Part shown: piece after piece, positions 62,043-64,000 of the stretch
Position numbering within the stretch: the first letter of the stretch is position 1
Layout: every line of letters begins with the position of its first letter
Translations under genes and position numbers: made by a program
The notes under the pieces: model-generated
What the model saw: the letters and a program-made list of their open reading frames with translations, nothing else
Databases searched by the model: none
Told to the model about the DNA's origin: nothing
Source of the DNA: an uncultured Pseudomonadales bacterium
Lineage (GTDB): Bacteria; Pseudomonadota; Gammaproteobacteria; Pseudomonadales; Azotimanducaceae
Reading direction: 5' to 3'
Length of the DNA stretch: 64,000 nucleotides
Assembly: GCA_943787425.1 (NCBI GenBank)
Contig: CALSMJ010000005.1
Span: forward strand, 1 to 64,000

Positions 62043-63020
62043 ATGCCAATTTCGTTGACACCACAGCAAAATCAAGCGGGCGACCCGGATCTCGCCGCTC
62101 AGGGGTTTGGTCGCTTGAGTAAGACCCCGGCCCTTCAGTTTGATTTGAACACCCAATTTACGCGCGCGACCGAACATTTTGAACGATGGGGTTTCGTCGT
62201 CCTCGAGCACGCTCTTAAGAACCAAGAAATTAAGGCTTTAAATCAGTTTTTTGACGATAGTCAGCAACAACGGCCGGACTTATGGGGATTGGGTGCGCGA
62301 CGCAAACCACATCATCGAAACCAAGGCTTGATTTTGAGCCAGCCCTTACTCGACTTCCCCGAACTCGATCAGTATCTGCAGCATCCTGGCAGTTTTTCTT
62401 TGATCGCTGCGCTTTTGGGCGGCGCTGAGCACGTGCGATGGAGCGAGTTTAATTTCCGAGAAACACCGTTGAACGCGGGCCTGGGTACGATGAACTTTCA
62501 CCACGATGCCGTGTTGCCCGATCGTCATCTGCGCTCGCCCTACTTGCCTTGCGATTATCTTTGCAGCATTCACTATTTAACGCCTGTCACCGCCCTGAGC
62601 CCTGCTTTTTGTGTCGTACCCGGTAGTCATCGGTTTGAATCCCTGCGAGAAGCTTACGAAGCGATGGGCCCGGATTACGTTGAGCAACCCATCCATGGCC
62701 CAGCCGGCACCTGCATCCTTTACGACACCGCGTTATTCCACACCAGGCTTGATGGCAATGGTCGCGAAGGGCGCCGAACCTGGCACCAATATCACGCCAG
62801 AGGCGGGTTTTTAAGGAGCAGTTTGCCCACCACGTCGCGTTACATCCGAGCGCCTAGCCCGTCTCTTACTGACTGGAACCTTATTCCGCAGCGTTTAATT
62901 GAACATCCAGATCCAATGCTTCGGCGCTATTTTTCGCACTGGAATAGCGCCCAAGGGGAATGGGTTGCCAGCGGGTTTGCCCCGGAGGTGCGGGCCGCGA
63001 TGCCGCGGGGTGAAAGTTAA
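62043..63020 (+). CDS. Phytanoyl-CoA dioxygenase (PhyH) family protein
   Basis: A 325-residue Fe(II)/2-oxoglutarate dioxygenase-like protein. The metal ligands HxD are NFHHDAV (H153, D155), the distal His is in ALFHTRLDG (H233), and Arg 244/245 in GREGRR can bind 2-oxoglutarate. SEFNFRETPLN and FCVVPGSHRFESL fit the PhyH family. These hydroxylate acyl-CoAs or secondary metabolites. No ribosome site is obvious. Substrate unknown. Confidence 0.88.
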   Translation: MPISLTPQQNQAGDPDLAAQGFGRLSKTPALQFDLNTQFTRATEHFERWGFVVLEHALKNQEIKALNQFFDDSQQQRPDLWGLGARRKPHHRNQGLILSQPLLDFPELDQYLQHPGSFSLIAALLGGAEHVRWSEFNFRETPLNAGLGTMNFHHDAVLPDRHLRSPYLPCDYLCSIHYLTPVTALSPAFCVVPGSHRFESLREAYEAMGPDYVEQPIHGPAGTCILYDTALFHTRLDGNGREGRRTWHQYHARGGFLRSSLPTTSRYIRAPSPSLTDWNLIPQRLIEHPDPMLRRYFSHWNSAQGEWVASGFAPEVRAAMPRGES

Positions 63021-63072
63021 TTCCATACTGGATCCGCGCCGATCGCGCTTTTCTTATGATTTGGCCGCAACA

Positions 63073-63837
63073 TCACAATTTGGTTAGCTTAAAAACCTGC
63101 TCGGACGGATACGCCCTTGCCCACGCCCAAGCTATTGAGAAGCGGTCCGGCGCCATGACGGCCGGCGCCTGTATCTCCAAATAATCATCAACGCGAAACC
63201 CTTGTTCCTTGAACAATCGAAACCATTTCGACAGTGGTAAATTAAACTCAATACCGCCCGGATCGATGGCGGCCTCAGTCCAATCCATTCGGTGCAGATC
63301 AAAGTAGCTGCGCATCGTTGCATTTGTCACGGTCTCACCGTCATCGTCCGTACACACCATGGCCCAGGGCGAATGCCCGAGAAAAATTAACCGCCCACCA
63401 GGCACCAAGAGTCTTGCCGCCTCCGGAATCCATCGGAGTGGATCGCACCAAATTGCAGCACCATACTCACTGACTACAATATCTGCACAATGATTTGGTA
63501 ACGGCGTGGCTTCGGCATTGCTTTGAATAAAGGTAATCTTCGATTGAAACTGCGCCGCAAACCGCTGCGCCGTGGCCAATTGTTGAGACGATAAATCAAT
63601 GGCCGTGACAGCCGCCCCGCGTTGCTCAAACCAGCGCGAGACGTAACCGGTTCCACAGCCCAGCTCAACCACTGACCCGCCCGCAAGCCCACTCGGAATG
63701 AGCTGCAGCTCAGCTTCTGGCGTTTCCCAAATTCCCCAGTAGGGCCGATCAGCGCGCCATGCCGCCGCCCCGCGCTCGACCCATTCGGGAGCATAAGCGT
63801 CCCAAAACCGTTGGTTTTCAATTAGATGGTCAGTCAT
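63073..63837 (-). CDS. Class I SAM-dependent methyltransferase
   Basis: A 254-residue cytosolic methyltransferase. Motif I is VVELGCGTGYVSRWFEQRGA near residue 60; ITFIQSNAEATPLPNHCADIV gives motif II, and LLVPGGRLIFLGHSPWAM motif III. It looks like a UbiE/Methyltransf_11 or Methyltransf_25 member. ATG 63837 overlaps the stop of the upstream gene by 8 bp (63830-63837), so the two are coupled. Target unknown. Confidence 0.88.
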   Translation of the reverse strand: MTDHLIENQRFWDAYAPEWVERGAAAWRADRPYWGIWETPEAELQLIPSGLAGGSVVELGCGTGYVSRWFEQRGAAVTAIDLSSQQLATAQRFAAQFQSKITFIQSNAEATPLPNHCADIVVSEYGAAIWCDPLRWIPEAARLLVPGGRLIFLGHSPWAMVCTDDDGETVTNATMRSYFDLHRMDWTEAAIDPGGIEFNLPLSKWFRLFKEQGFRVDDYLEIQAPAVMAPDRFSIAWAWARAYPSEQVFKLTKL

Positions 63838-64000
63838 TAAAGGGCAATACAAAATCGACCGGCACCAGGGTACTGATCGAAAGTAACCCGGCCAAGCTGC
63901 GTAGGGTTTCGATGCCCGGGCCATAACCGAACTCGCTGACATCAATCTCGGCCTGACCCGATACCACCAGGTCGCCCATGGCATCTCGCGCAAGGGCCAT
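63830..64000 (-). CDS. C-terminal part of an unidentified protein (possibly YceI-like)
   Basis: A minus-strand frame open to the window edge, 56 residues ending in ISTLVPVDFVLPFND. GDLVVSGQAEIDVSEFGYGP vaguely resembles the end of YceI-like lipid-binding barrels, but this is weak. Its stop codon overlaps the methyltransferase start, showing operon structure. The 5' part is outside the window. Confidence 0.5.
   Translation of the reverse strand: MALARDAMGDLVVSGQAEIDVSEFGYGPGIETLRSLAGLLSISTLVPVDFVLPFND

Overview
The window looks like a chromosomal segment of a free-living, probably marine or aquatic, gammaproteobacterium. The evidence is a long-type QueF, a short 4.5S-type SRP RNA, two TonB-dependent receptors, lipoproteins with gammaproteobacterial lipoboxes, and a rich set of acyl-CoA enzymes; base composition is moderately GC-rich. 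I cannot place it below class from the sequence alone. There is no prophage, insertion sequence, CRISPR array or recognisable transcription regulator in the 64 kb.

Layout. 1-6.6 kb: the 3' end of a thiolase, a GlcD-like FAD oxidase, a GPH-type symporter, a feruloyl-CoA-synthetase-like ligase and a small lipoprotein. 7-13 kb: a 1044-residue TonB-dependent receptor and an octahaem cytochrome c with a TPR tail. 13-20 kb: a VOC protein, a DUF7064-like protein, a pair of acyl-CoA dehydrogenases, an amidohydrolase and a crotonase. 20-27 kb: an exported methyltransferase overlapping a CIA30-family gene, the SRP RNA (ffs), a nitroreductase, a hexapeptide acyltransferase, an MFS carrier, a fumarylacetoacetase-family enzyme and queF. 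27-31.6 kb: a second TonB receptor, class III alcohol dehydrogenase (frmA), tRNA-Glu and tRNA-Gly, then a tandem array in which the last 16 nt of tRNA-Gly plus a terminator hairpin recur about every 90-110 bp. 32-43.5 kb: an outer-membrane barrel protein, a ~1540-residue calcium-binding lipoprotein, a CPBP protease, a CoA-transferase, an SDR and a second secreted protein that shares a repeated domain with the large lipoprotein. 43.8-50.8 kb: a metallo-beta-lactamase-fold hydrolase, an RND efflux pair and a serine hydrolase. 51-64 kb: an SDR, a PLP lyase/decarboxylase, an MFS carrier, an acyl-CoA ligase, an LLM oxidoreductase, a type-B carboxylesterase, a crotonase, a secreted RCC1-repeat protein, a PhyH dioxygenase, a methyltransferase and the end of another gene.

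How it works together. Most soluble enzymes fit uptake and CoA-dependent breakdown of hydrophobic carboxylic or aromatic substrates: TonB receptors and MFS carriers import, two ligases activate, acyl-CoA dehydrogenases, crotonases, SDRs and thiolase process the chain, and esterase, FAH-family, VOC and amidohydrolase proteins handle side reactions. The genes are mostly single units or pairs, not one long operon, so a single substrate cannot be named.

Quality caveat. At least ten genes are split by thirteen single-base frameshifts, eleven of them apparent +1 insertions, while the protein on both sides reads as well-conserved family sequence. I treat these as probable assembly or sequencing errors and give merged coordinates. 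The most unusual feature is the tRNA-Gly tail array at about 30.66-31.55 kb, followed by the repeated domain shared by two secreted proteins and the exported methyltransferase/CIA30 pair.
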